Assembly: GCA_035545535.1 (NCBI GenBank)
Contig: DASZYF010000013.1
Coordinates: forward strand, 1-34,283
Direction of reading: 5' to 3'
Source: DASZYF01 sp035545535
GTDB lineage: Bacteria > Actinomycetota > Actinomycetes > Mycobacteriales > CAJCIY01
DNA: 34,283 bases
Shown: positions 22,215 to 29,372 of the stretch, one piece after another
Layout of the letters: every line of letters begins with the position of its first letter
Position numbering within the stretch: the first letter of the stretch is position 1
Made by a program: the position numbers and the translations under genes
The notes under the pieces: generated by a model
What the model was told of the DNA's origin: nothing
Database searches by the model: none
The model's input: only the letters and a program-made list of their open reading frames with translations

Positions 22215-23051
22215 GTGACGGTCGCCCGGGTCCCGGGGGCGCGGGTAGCGCTCTCGACCGCGTCGACCTATCCGGAGAGCACCGCGGCGGCCTTCGAGCT
22301 CGCCGCGAGCCTCGGCTACGACGGCGTCGAGGTCATGGTGTGGACCGACCCGGTGAGCCAGGACATCGAAGCGCTGCGCCGCTTGTCGGACTACCACGGC
22401 GTCCCGGTGCTCGCGATCCATGCGCCGTGCCTCGTGCTGACCCAGCGCGTGTGGACGACCGACCCGTGGGAGAAGCTGCGCCGCGCGCAGAGCGCCGCGG
22501 AGCGCCTCGGCTCCGAGACCGTCGTCGTGCACCCGCCCTTCCGCTGGCAACGCGACTACGCCCGGGAGTTCGTCGAAGGCATCCAGCGGATGGCGAACGA
22601 GACCGACGTGCGCTTCGCGGTCGAGAACATGTTCCCGTTGCGGGCCCGCGGCCGGGCGGTCACGCCGTACGCCCCGGATTGGGACCCCACCGATGAGGAC
22701 TACCGCGACTTCACGCTCGACCTGTCGCACACGTCCGTGAGCCAGAGCGACGCGCTCGCGATGGCCGCGACCATGGGGGACCGCCTCACTCACCTGCACA
22801 TCGCCGACGGGGTCGGCACCGCCCGCGACGAGCACCTCGTGCCCGGCCGCGGCGACCAGCCCTGCGCCGAGGTGCTCGAGCAGCTCGCGGCCCGTGACTT
22901 CGACGGTCTCGTCGTCGTCGAGGTCAACACCCGCAAGGCCGAGTCGCGCGCGGTGCGCGAGGCCGATCTCGCCGAGGCGCTCGCCTACACCCGGCTGCAC
23001 CTCGCCGCACCGGCGGTGACACCGGTCGCGGAGACCCAGCAACCGGCGTGA
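22215..23051 (+). CDS. Sugar phosphate isomerase/epimerase-like TIM-barrel protein (Rv0498-like)
   Basis: A 278-residue AP-endonuclease-2/xylose-isomerase-like TIM barrel. Metal-site stretches are visible: LGYDGVEVMVW, VPVLAIHAPCLVLT, ETVVVHPPFRWQ, VRFAVENMFPL (Glu), FTLDLSHTSVS (Asp, His), LTHLHIADGVG and DGLVVVEVNTRKAE (last Glu). The family isomerises or epimerises sugars or cyclitols, or acts as a nuclease; the substrate is unknown. The location between Ppx/GppA and proC matches Rv0498. The GTG lies 6 bases after TAGCCT. The stop overlaps the next methyltransferase start in GTGA, so the two are coupled. Confidence 0.9.
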   Translation: MTVARVPGARVALSTASTYPESTAAAFELAASLGYDGVEVMVWTDPVSQDIEALRRLSDYHGVPVLAIHAPCLVLTQRVWTTDPWEKLRRAQSAAERLGSETVVVHPPFRWQRDYAREFVEGIQRMANETDVRFAVENMFPLRARGRAVTPYAPDWDPTDEDYRDFTLDLSHTSVSQSDALAMAATMGDRLTHLHIADGVGTARDEHLVPGRGDQPCAEVLEQLAARDFDGLVVVEVNTRKAESRAVREADLAEALAYTRLHLAAPAVTPVAETQQPA

Positions 23052-23797
23052 ACCGGCAACCTGGTTCGCCCACCGCCTTCGACGGTCTCGTCGACGACTA
23101 CGACACCTCCCGGCCGTCCTACCCGGACGCGCTGTTCGACGCGCTGCCCCCGCTCGCGGGCGCCGACGTCGTCGAGCTCGGGGCCGGCACCGGCATCTCC
23201 ACCCGCGCGCTGCTCGCCCGCGGTGCGCACGTCCTGGCCACCGATCTCGGACCGAAGGTGCTGCGCCACAACGTCAACCGCTCGCCCGGACTGCCCGCGG
23301 TCGTCGCCCGCGCCGAGGCGTTGCCGTTCCGGGCCGCATCCGCCGACCTCGTGTGCGGCGCGCAGATGTGGCACTGGGTCGATGCCGCGCGCGCGTCGGC
23401 TGAGGTGGTGCGCGTGCTGCGCCCCGAGGGTGCGCTCGCGGTGTGGTGGAACGAGGTGTTCGCGGACGGGATCCCCTGGTGGGACGCGCAGCAGACACGC
23501 CTCGAGGCGGCGAACCCGCGCTACACCCGCGGCTACCGCGAGCAGGACTACGGCGCCGCTCTGCGGGCGACCGGCCGGTTCCGTGACGTCAGCGCGCCCG
23601 TGCGCATCCCATGGTCGCGGGAGCTCGACCTGTCGACCTACCTCGCGTGGCTGCGGTCCAAGTCCTACGTCGACGCGATCCCGCGTCCGGCCTACGACGA
23701 CTTCCTCGCCGCGGAGGCGGCGTCGCTGACGGCCGCGTTCCCCGACGGGATGATCACCGAGCCGTTCGTCACCACCCTCTGGGTGGCCCGACGGTGA
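23048..23797 (+). CDS. Class I SAM-dependent methyltransferase (methyltransferase-11 type)
   Basis: A 249-residue methyltransferase. It starts with FDGLVDDYDTSRPSYPDALF, followed by the SAM site DVVELGAGTGISTRALLARG (motif I), VLATDLGPKVL (motif II acid), AEALPFRAASADLVCGAQ and MWHWVDAARASAEVVRVLRP, typical of the UbiE/Tam-like group that uses a Trp-His-Trp loop. The C-terminal half (IPWSRELDLSTYLAWLRSKS) is a helical lid seen in actinobacterial members. The substrate is unknown. The GTG overlaps the preceding stop by 4 bases. A 14-bp tandem duplication spans its stop codon. Confidence 0.9.
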   Translation: MNRQPGSPTAFDGLVDDYDTSRPSYPDALFDALPPLAGADVVELGAGTGISTRALLARGAHVLATDLGPKVLRHNVNRSPGLPAVVARAEALPFRAASADLVCGAQMWHWVDAARASAEVVRVLRPEGALAVWWNEVFADGIPWWDAQQTRLEAANPRYTRGYREQDYGAALRATGRFRDVSAPVRIPWSRELDLSTYLAWLRSKSYVDAIPRPAYDDFLAAEAASLTAAFPDGMITEPFVTTLWVARR

Positions 23798-23813
23798 GGG
23801 CCCGACGGTGAGG
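23786..23813 (+). repeat. 14-bp tandem duplication across the methyltransferase stop
   Basis: GCCCGACGGTGAGG occurs at 23786-23799 and again at 23800-23813. The first copy contains the methyltransferase TGA (23795-23797). The duplication enlarges the gap before the proline dehydrogenase promoter. Confidence 0.9.
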
Positions 23814-23823
23814 ACATCGTCCG

Positions 23824-23829
23824 TACGCT
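23824..23829 (+). promoter_or_regulatory. -10 hexamer of leaderless proline dehydrogenase gene
   Basis: TACGCT ends 7 bases before the GTG at 23837, with no ribosome site in the gap. Confidence 0.5.
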
Positions 23830-23836
23830 CACGCCC

Positions 23837-24757
23837 GTGCTGAGGACGGCGATCCTCGCCGCGGCCCGGTCGGAAACCGTGCGGCGCACGATCACGCACG
23901 CGCCGATCAGCCGTCGCGTGGTGAGGCGGTTCGTCGCCGGGGAGGACGTCGAGGACGCCGTGCGCGTCGCCCGGGCCCTGCAGGCCGACGGCCTGCACGT
24001 GAGCCTCGACCACCTCGGCGAGGACACCACCGACGCGTCCGACGCGACCGCGACTGTCGAGGCCTACGTGGGGCTCCTCGACCGGCTCGCGTCCGAAGGG
24101 CTCGCCGCCCGCGCCGAGGTGAGCGTGAAGCTCACCGCCGTCGGGCTCGACATCGACCCGGCGCTCGCCACGGCCAACGCGCTGCGGATCGTCGACGCCG
24201 CCCGCACGGCCGGCACGACGGTGACGATCGACATGGAGGGCAGCGACCTCACCGACAAGACGCTGGCCGTGGTCGCCGACCTGCGCCGCGAGGAGCCCGA
24301 CGTCGGCGCCGTCCTGCAGGCGATGCTGCGCCGCACCGAGGACGACTGCCGGGCGCTCGCCGTCGCCGGCAGCCGCGTGCGCCTCTGCAAGGGTGCGTAC
24401 GCCGAGCCGCCCACGGTCGCCTTCCAGGACCGTGCCGACGTCGACGCGTCCTACGCGCGCTGCCTCGGCGTGCTCATGCGCGGGCCGGGGCGACCGCTCG
24501 TCGCGACGCACGACCCCGCGCTCGTCGACCTCGCCTGCAAGCTTGCCGAGCACGAGCACCGGCCCCCGGGCTCGTGGGAGCTGCAGATGCTCTACGGCGT
24601 GCGTCCCGACGAGCAGAAGCGCCTCGTGGCCGCCGGGCACACCGTGCGGGTCTACGTCCCCTACGGCGCGCAGTGGTACGGCTACCTGATGCGCCGGCTC
24701 GCCGAGCGCCCGGCCAACCTCGGGTTCTTCCTGCGGGCCCTCGCGAGCCGCAGCTGA
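23837..24757 (+). CDS. Proline dehydrogenase (monofunctional, FAD)
   Basis: A 306-residue monofunctional PRODH that oxidises proline to pyrroline-5-carboxylate with FAD, passing electrons to the membrane quinone pool. Barrel blocks: LHVSLDHLGED, EVSVKLTAVGLDID, TVTIDMEGSD, VGAVLQAMLRRTEDDC, VRLCKGAYAEP, RPLVATHDP, ELQMLYGVRPDEQ and VYVPYGAQWYGYLMRRLAER with PANLGFFLRAL; the RRLAERP helix supplies the two Arg residues that bind the proline carboxylate. The GTG is set by the hexamer 7 bases upstream. No PutA-type P5C dehydrogenase domain is fused. It is next to proC, which runs the reductive reaction from pyrroline-5-carboxylate, so the pair must be regulated separately. Confidence 0.94.
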   Translation: MLRTAILAAARSETVRRTITHAPISRRVVRRFVAGEDVEDAVRVARALQADGLHVSLDHLGEDTTDASDATATVEAYVGLLDRLASEGLAARAEVSVKLTAVGLDIDPALATANALRIVDAARTAGTTVTIDMEGSDLTDKTLAVVADLRREEPDVGAVLQAMLRRTEDDCRALAVAGSRVRLCKGAYAEPPTVAFQDRADVDASYARCLGVLMRGPGRPLVATHDPALVDLACKLAEHEHRPPGSWELQMLYGVRPDEQKRLVAAGHTVRVYVPYGAQWYGYLMRRLAERPANLGFFLRALASRS

Positions 24758-24784
24758 CGGTTCGCGGCAGGGCATGATGCGGGC

Positions 24785-25588
24785 ATGACGATCGCGCTCC
24801 TCGGCTGCGGCAAGCTCGGCGAGGCCCTGCTCGCAGGTCTCATCCGCGCCGGTCATGCGCCCGGCGACATCAGCGTCACCGACCACGCCGCCCGCATGAC
24901 CGAGCTGGCCGACAAGCACGGCGTCAAAGGCCTCGACGTCGGCGACGCGGCCGCGCACGCGCAGACGCTCCTCATCGCCGTGAAGCCGCAGGACATGAAG
25001 GCGCTGCTCACGCAGCTCGCGCCGCACATCGACCCGCGGCGCCACCTCGTGGTCTCGGTCGCGGCCGGCATCCCGACGACGTACATCGAGGCAGCCCTCC
25101 CGGCCGAGACGCCGGTCGTGCGGGTCATGCCCAACACGCCGGTGCTCGTGGACCTCGGGATGAGCGCCATCGCCACCGGTGGTCACGCGACGGCCGCGCA
25201 CCTCGACGCGGTCGAAGCGCTCCTCACGCCGGTGAGCAAGGTCCTGCGCGTGCCCGAGCACCAGCTCGACGCGGTGACCGCGCTGTCCGGCAGCGGCCCC
25301 GCGTACTTCTTCTACCTCGTCGAGGCGATGACCGACGCCGGCATCCTGCTCGGCCTGTCGCGCAGCGTCGCGGCCGACCTCATCGTGCAGACGGCGCTCG
25401 GCGCGGCGACGATGCTGCGCGACTCGGGCGAGCACCCGGTGCAGCTGCGCGAAGCGGTGACCTCACCCGGTGGCACGACGATCGCGGCGATCCGCGAGCT
25501 CGAGAACCACGGTGTCCGGGCGGCTCTGATCGCCGCGCTCGAAGCGGCGCGCGACCGCTCGCGCGAGCTGGCTGCCGAGCTCGGCTAG
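24785..25588 (+). CDS. proC: Pyrroline-5-carboxylate reductase
   Basis: A 267-residue ProC catalysing the last step of proline synthesis, NAD(P)H-dependent reduction of pyrroline-5-carboxylate. The Rossmann start is MTIALLGCGKLGEALLAGLI; LLIAVKPQDMKALL, VVSVAAGIPTTYIE and VVRVMPNTPVLVDLGMSA are family blocks. The C-terminal dimer domain has the proline-binding signature LSGSGPAYFFYLVEAMTDAG and LREAVTSPGGTTIAAIRELE. Its place after the Rv0498-like gene corresponds to Rv0500. CATGAT at 24773-24778, 6 bases before the ATG, may be a weak leaderless -10. The deacetylase gene begins 22 bases after the stop. Confidence 0.96.
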   Translation: MTIALLGCGKLGEALLAGLIRAGHAPGDISVTDHAARMTELADKHGVKGLDVGDAAAHAQTLLIAVKPQDMKALLTQLAPHIDPRRHLVVSVAAGIPTTYIEAALPAETPVVRVMPNTPVLVDLGMSAIATGGHATAAHLDAVEALLTPVSKVLRVPEHQLDAVTALSGSGPAYFFYLVEAMTDAGILLGLSRSVAADLIVQTALGAATMLRDSGEHPVQLREAVTSPGGTTIAAIRELENHGVRAALIAALEAARDRSRELAAELG

Positions 25589-25610
25589 CGCGGTGGGGCG
25601 GGACCGAGCG

Positions 25611-26867
25611 ATGGGCACCGGTTGCGAGGTCATGGTCGTCTGGGACGACGCGTTCACCGCGTACGACTTCGGTCCGTCGCACCCGCTGCGGCCGGTGCGC
25701 CTCGAGCTCACCGTCGCCCTCGCGCGGGCGGTGGGCGTCCTCGACGCCCCCGGTCTGACGATCGCCGCTCCGCGGGCGGCCGACGACGCGACGCTCGAGC
25801 TCGTCCACGACACCGACTACATCGGCGCGGTGAAGACCGCCTCCGACGACCTGCTCGGGCGCCTCGTCGTGCGCTACGGGTTGGGCACCGGTGACAACCC
25901 GGTGTTCGACCGCATGCACGAGTCATCCGCGCTCGTCACCGGGGCGAGCGTGCAAGCCGCGCAGGCCGTGTGGAGCGGCACCGCAAGCGGCACCACACTG
26001 CACGCGGTCAACATCGCCGGCGGCCTGCACCACGCGATGCCGGGCCGGGCCAGCGGCTTCTGCGTCTACGACGACCCGGCCGTCGCGATCGCCTGGCTGC
26101 TCGCGCACGGCGCGCAGCGCGTCGCCTACGTCGACCTCGACGTGCACCACGGCGACGGCGTGCAGGCCGCCTTCTACCGCGACCCGCGGGTGCTCACGGT
26201 GAGCGTGCACGAGAGCGGTCGCACCCTGTTCCCCGGCACCGGCTTCGCCGACGAGGTCGGCGAGGGTGAGGGCGTCGGCACCAGCGTCAACGTCGCGCTG
26301 CCGTACGGCACCGACGACGCCGGCTGGCTGCGCGCCGTCGGTGCCGTCGTCCCGGACGTTCTGCGCGCGTACCGCCCCGACGTGCTCGTCACGCAGCACG
26401 GCTGCGACACGCACGCGCTGGACCCGCTCGCCCACCTCGAGTGCAGCGTCGATGCGCAGTCCGTCGCGTGGGGCTGGCTGCACGCGCTCGCGCACGAGCT
26501 GTGCGGCGGGCGCTGGGTCGCACTCGGCGGCGGTGGCTACGACTGGGCCCGCGTGGTGCCACGTGCGTGGACGCACCTGCTCGCCACCGCGGCCGGGGTG
26601 ACGGTCTCGGGCGCGACACCGGACTCGTGGCGCGGGCTCGTCGCCGAGCGCACGCAGCGTGACGGATTCGCGCCCACCGACCTCTTCGACGGTGTGCCCG
26701 TCACCCATGCGGCGTACGACCCGACTGCTCCGCCCGCTCACGACGGTGTCGATCATCCGGTCGATCATCGGGTAGATGCGGCCATCCGCGCCACGCGTGC
26801 GGAGGTGTTCCCGCTGCTCGGCCTCGATCCCGAGTCCCCTGCAACCGCCGCTCCGGCGCTACGCTGA
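25611..26867 (+). CDS. acuC: AcuC-like class I/II histone deacetylase family protein
   Basis: A 418-residue zinc-dependent deacetylase of the arginase/deacetylase fold. Bacterial AcuC proteins remove acetyl groups from lysines, for instance on acetyl-CoA synthetase. Catalytic pair His-His in GGLHHAMPGRASGFCVYDD; zinc ligands Asp and His in YVDLDVHHGDGVQ and Asp in QHGCDTHALDPL; GGGGYDWARVVPRAW holds the transition-state Tyr. The start is uncertain: ATG 25611, GTG 25593 or ATG 25632 are all in frame; 25611 is a compromise with GGGACC upstream. The C-terminal ~40 residues include a VDHPVDHR repeat of DNA origin and are not part of the fold. Substrate unknown. Confidence 0.9.
   Translation: MGTGCEVMVVWDDAFTAYDFGPSHPLRPVRLELTVALARAVGVLDAPGLTIAAPRAADDATLELVHDTDYIGAVKTASDDLLGRLVVRYGLGTGDNPVFDRMHESSALVTGASVQAAQAVWSGTASGTTLHAVNIAGGLHHAMPGRASGFCVYDDPAVAIAWLLAHGAQRVAYVDLDVHHGDGVQAAFYRDPRVLTVSVHESGRTLFPGTGFADEVGEGEGVGTSVNVALPYGTDDAGWLRAVGAVVPDVLRAYRPDVLVTQHGCDTHALDPLAHLECSVDAQSVAWGWLHALAHELCGGRWVALGGGGYDWARVVPRAWTHLLATAAGVTVSGATPDSWRGLVAERTQRDGFAPTDLFDGVPVTHAAYDPTAPPAHDGVDHPVDHRVDAAIRATRAEVFPLLGLDPESPATAAPALR
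26748..26771 (+). repeat. 12-bp in-frame repeat (VDHP/VDHR)
   Basis: GTCGATCATCCG (26748-26759) and GTCGATCATCGG (26760-26771) are followed by a decayed third copy starting GTAGAT. They encode VDHP VDHR VDAA in the deacetylase tail and resemble the GATC-centred 12-mers at 20157-20192. Confidence 0.85.
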
Positions 26868-26916
26868 ACCGCGCGCCGCGGAGGGGAAGCCGTGGCGACG
26901 ATGGGAAGAGGTCGCC

Positions 26917-27150
26917 ATGCCTGCTGTGCCTGCTGGACCCACCGGGGGGAGCACGGGTCCGCGCCGGCTCGCGGAGGAGCGGTTCCTCACCGTCGCCGAG
27001 GTCGCAGCGCTCATGCGGGTCTCGAAGATGACCGTGTACCGGCTCGTGCATGACGGCGCCATCGCATCCGTGCGCGTCGGCCGCTCCTTCCGCGTCCCCG
27101 AGCAGGCCGTCCACGACTACCTCGACAAGGCCTACACCGCCGCGATGTGA
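26917..27150 (+). CDS. Small excisionase-type HTH DNA-binding protein (Rv0500A-like)
   Basis: A 77-residue protein consisting mostly of a MerR/excisionase-like winged helix: RFLTVAEVAALMRVSKMTVY, RLVHDGAIASVRVGRSFRVP and EQAVHDYLDKAYTAAM. The N-terminal ~25 residues (PAVPAGPTGGSTGPRR) are disordered. This matches the conserved actinobacterial gene between proC and bS22 (Rv0500A). The target is unknown; despite the domain name, no phage or plasmid genes are near, so it is a chromosomal regulator. ATG with AAGAGG 6 bases upstream. The TACGCT hexamer at the end of the deacetylase gene could start a short leader of about 45 bases. Confidence 0.9.
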   Translation: MPAVPAGPTGGSTGPRRLAEERFLTVAEVAALMRVSKMTVYRLVHDGAIASVRVGRSFRVPEQAVHDYLDKAYTAAM

Positions 27151-27183
27151 TCGGTGCCCGGGCCGCGCCCCCGGGGCCTCCCG

Positions 27184-27189
27184 TAGGCT
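27184..27189 (+). promoter_or_regulatory. -10 hexamer of the bS22 gene
   Basis: TAGGCT would start transcription near 27196, giving a leader of about 52 bases with GGAAGG before the GTG. Confidence 0.4.
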
Positions 27190-27247
27190 GGATCGTCAGT
27201 TGCCCGGCGGTGGCCGGTGCGAAGCACTCGTGTCTGGAAGGTCTCGC

Positions 27248-27346
27248 GTGGGTTCCGTCGTCAAGAAGCGTCGCAAGCGGATGGCCAAGAAGAAGCACCG
27301 CAAGCTGCTGAAGAAGACGCGCATCCAGCGTCGCAACAAGAAGTAG
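27248..27346 (+). CDS. Mini ribosomal protein bS22 (AURKAIP1/COX24 domain)
   Basis: A 32-residue, extremely basic protein (MGSVVKKRRKRMAKKKHRKL then LKKTRIQRRNKK). It carries the AURKAIP1/COX24 domain and corresponds to bS22, the tiny actinobacterial 30S protein seen in mycobacterial ribosome structures near the decoding centre. GTG start with GGAAGG 6 bases upstream. Its place directly after the small HTH gene matches Rv0500A-Rv0500B. It is easily missed because of its length. Confidence 0.93.
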   Translation: MGSVVKKRRKRMAKKKHRKLLKKTRIQRRNKK

Positions 27347-27415
27347 GCCTTGCGGCACTAGCCTCGCCCCGTCCGCCCGTCAACGGCGACGGGCCGCTCC
27401 TGCGGGGTGCGTGGC

Positions 27416-28231
27416 GTGCCTGGTTGGTTGACGTTCCTGTCCGACTACGGGCTCGACGACGCCTTCGTCGGCGTCTGCAAGGGCGTCATCGCACGTACCG
27501 CACCCGACGTCCGCGTGATCGACGTCTGCCACGCGATCGGCGCCCAGGACGTGCTGCACGGCGCGTCGACGCTCGCGGAGGCGCTGCCGTACCTGCCGGT
27601 CGGCGTGCACCTCGCGCTCGTCGACCCGCCCGCGCCGGAGCCGCCGCGCATCGTCGCCGTCCGCACCGCGGACGGCTCGACGTTCGTCGCCCCCGACAAC
27701 GGCATCGCCTCGCTGGGCTGGGCCGTGGCCGGCGGGGTCGAGCGGGCCCACGCGGTGAGCGAGCCGTCGCTGTGGCTGTCCGACGTGCACCGGCTGTTCC
27801 GCGGGCGCGACGTCGTCGCCCCCGTCGCCGCGCACCTCGCCGCGGGGCGCGACATCGCCGAGGTCGGCCCGCCGCTCGACCCGGACACCCTCGTGCACGT
27901 GGCCACACGGGAGCCGCGTGTGGACAGCGACCACGTGCGGGGCGAGGTGCGGGCCGTCGACCACTTCGGCAACGTCCGGCTCTCGATCGCCCGGGCCGAC
28001 CTCGAGGCGGCCGGGATCGTGCTCGGAGACACCGTCGAGGTCCGGATGGACGGCCGTCAGCTGAAGGTGCCGTTCGTGCTGTCCTACGGCGACGTGGGCC
28101 CCGGCCAGCTCGCCGTCTGCGAGGACCACACCCGCCACCTCACGCTGGCGGTCAACCTGGGCCGGGCCAGCGACGCGCTGCGGGCCCGGCGGGGCGACCC
28201 GGCGGTCGTCTCCCGCGTGCCGCAGGGCTGA
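27416..28231 (+). CDS. SAM hydroxide adenosyltransferase / SAM hydrolase (DUF62)
   Basis: A protein of about 271 residues of the DUF62 family, which splits SAM to adenosine and methionine using water (related to fluorinase and chlorinase). N-terminal block: LTFLSDYGLDDAFVGVCKGV with the substrate Asp; middle: FVAPDNGIASLGW (PDNG); then FRGRDVVAPVAAHLAAG, the RxxxA-type catalytic region; C-terminal beta domain with DHFGNVRLSI. The VDPGVG loop of the family is here VDPPAPEPPR. It lacks the 23-residue insertion of fluorinases as far as I can see, so a hydrolase is expected. GTG 27416 has GGGG 8 bases upstream; GTG 27407 is the alternative. A hairpin follows. Confidence 0.9.
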   Translation: MPGWLTFLSDYGLDDAFVGVCKGVIARTAPDVRVIDVCHAIGAQDVLHGASTLAEALPYLPVGVHLALVDPPAPEPPRIVAVRTADGSTFVAPDNGIASLGWAVAGGVERAHAVSEPSLWLSDVHRLFRGRDVVAPVAAHLAAGRDIAEVGPPLDPDTLVHVATREPRVDSDHVRGEVRAVDHFGNVRLSIARADLEAAGIVLGDTVEVRMDGRQLKVPFVLSYGDVGPGQLAVCEDHTRHLTLAVNLGRASDALRARRGDPAVVSRVPQG

Positions 28232-28246
28232 CCCCGGGGCCTCCCG

Positions 28247-28266
28247 GACCGGCTGAGAGGCCGGTC
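28247..28266 (+). terminator. Hairpin after the SAM hydrolase gene
   Basis: GACCGGC (28247-28253) pairs with GCCGGTC (28260-28266) around a 6-base loop, 15 bases after the stop. No T-tract. Confidence 0.5.
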
Positions 28267-28297
28267 ACGCAGCCATCCGGGCGCAACACCGGCCGAC

Positions 28298-28303
28298 TAC
28301 CCT
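28298..28303 (+). promoter_or_regulatory. -10 hexamer of leaderless epimerase gene
   Basis: TACCCT ends 7 bases before the ATG at 28311. GGTGG in the gap is too close to the ATG to act as a ribosome site. Confidence 0.5.
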
Positions 28304-28310
28304 GCGGTGG

Positions 28311-29372
28311 ATGCGTCCCCGTCGGGTCCTGATCACCGGGGTGAGCCGCTACCTCGGCGGCCGCCTCGCGACCCTGCTCGCCGAGGACCCGGACGTCGAG
28401 CGGGTGATCGGCGTCGACACCGTGCCGCCGAAGGCCGACCTCGGCCGCACCGAGTTCGTCCGCGCCGACATCCGCAACCCGTTGATCGCCAAGGTCATCA
28501 CCACGGCCGAGGTCGACACGGTCGTGCACATGAACGTCATCGCCACGCCGCTCGGAGCCGGCGGCCGCACGGCGATGAAGGAGATCAACGTCATCGGCAC
28601 GATGCAGCTGCTCGCGGCCTGCCAGAAGGCCCCGAGCGTGCGCAAGCTCGTCGTCAAGTCGACGACGGCCGTGTACGGGACCAGCCCGCGGGACCCGGCG
28701 CTGTTCACCGAGGACCTCGAGCCGCGCGCGTTGCCGAGCTCGGGGTACGGCAAGGACGCGGTCGAGGTCGAGGGCTACGTGCGCGGCTTCGGCCGCCGCC
28801 GCCCGGACGTCGCGCTGACGCTGCTGCGCTTCACCAACTTCATCGGCCCGCGCATCGACTCGCTGCTCACCCGCTACTTCCAGCTGCCGGTCGTGCCCAC
28901 CGTGCTCGGCTTCGACCCGCGCGTCCAGCTGTGCCACGAGGACGACGGCATCGAGGCGCTGCTGCGCACGACCATCGAGGATCACCCCGGCATCTACAAC
29001 GTCGGCGGAGACGGCGTGCTGCCGCTGTCGCAGGCGATCCGCCGCGCGGGACGGGTTCCCGTGCCGGTGCCGGGCCCGGCCGTCAGCCTCGTCGGCTCGG
29101 CGTTCCGCTCCGCGGGCCTCGTCGACTTCTCGCCCGAGCAGATGCGCTTCCTGTCGCACGGACGCGTCGTCGACACCACGCGCCTGAAGCGCGAGCTCGG
29201 CTGGGAGCCGCAGTGGTCGACCGTCGCCGCCTTCGACGACTTCCTTCGCGGGCGCAACGTCCGGCCGGTCATCGACCCCGCGGTCGTGCGCCGGACCGAG
29301 CGGCAGATCCTCACGGTCGCGACCCGCGGCCGCGCGAAGCCCGTCGCGACGTCAGGGGTGTCCGGTGCCTGA
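28311..29372 (+). CDS. NAD-dependent epimerase/dehydratase-like protein (Rv0501-like)
   Basis: A 353-residue extended-SDR protein. Rossmann start RRVLITGVSRYLGGRLATLL with the GxxxxxG site, RVIGVDTVPP after strand two, VVHMNVIATP, LVVKSTTAVYGTSPRDPALF, then RFTNFIGPRIDSLL and YNVGGDGVLPLSQAIRRAGR. The usual YxxxK catalytic pair is not seen; the equivalent stretch reads SSGYGKDAVEVEGY, so ordinary epimerase chemistry is uncertain. The place between bS22 and the acyltransferase matches galE2 (Rv0501), a name I would not transfer. Start by hexamer spacing. The stop overlaps the acyltransferase GTG by 8 bases, so both are translated together. Confidence 0.88.
   Translation: MRPRRVLITGVSRYLGGRLATLLAEDPDVERVIGVDTVPPKADLGRTEFVRADIRNPLIAKVITTAEVDTVVHMNVIATPLGAGGRTAMKEINVIGTMQLLAACQKAPSVRKLVVKSTTAVYGTSPRDPALFTEDLEPRALPSSGYGKDAVEVEGYVRGFGRRRPDVALTLLRFTNFIGPRIDSLLTRYFQLPVVPTVLGFDPRVQLCHEDDGIEALLRTTIEDHPGIYNVGGDGVLPLSQAIRRAGRVPVPVPGPAVSLVGSAFRSAGLVDFSPEQMRFLSHGRVVDTTRLKRELGWEPQWSTVAAFDDFLRGRNVRPVIDPAVVRRTERQILTVATRGRAKPVATSGVSGA

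Noticed and set aside
22985..25435. Very long minus-strand open frame over the methyltransferase, PRODH and ProC genes
   Set aside because: Its translation is low-complexity Arg/Gly/Ala-rich and no family motif appears; the plus strand holds three well-recognised genes.
26917..27150. Excisionase-type HTH considered as a sign of an integrated element
   Set aside because: No integrase, attachment-site repeat or phage gene is near, and the gene sits in conserved proC-bS22 order.
27347..27415. Leader of the SAM hydrolase gene considered as a SAM riboswitch
   Set aside because: Under 70 bases, no recognisable SAM-riboswitch core or pairing scheme is seen.
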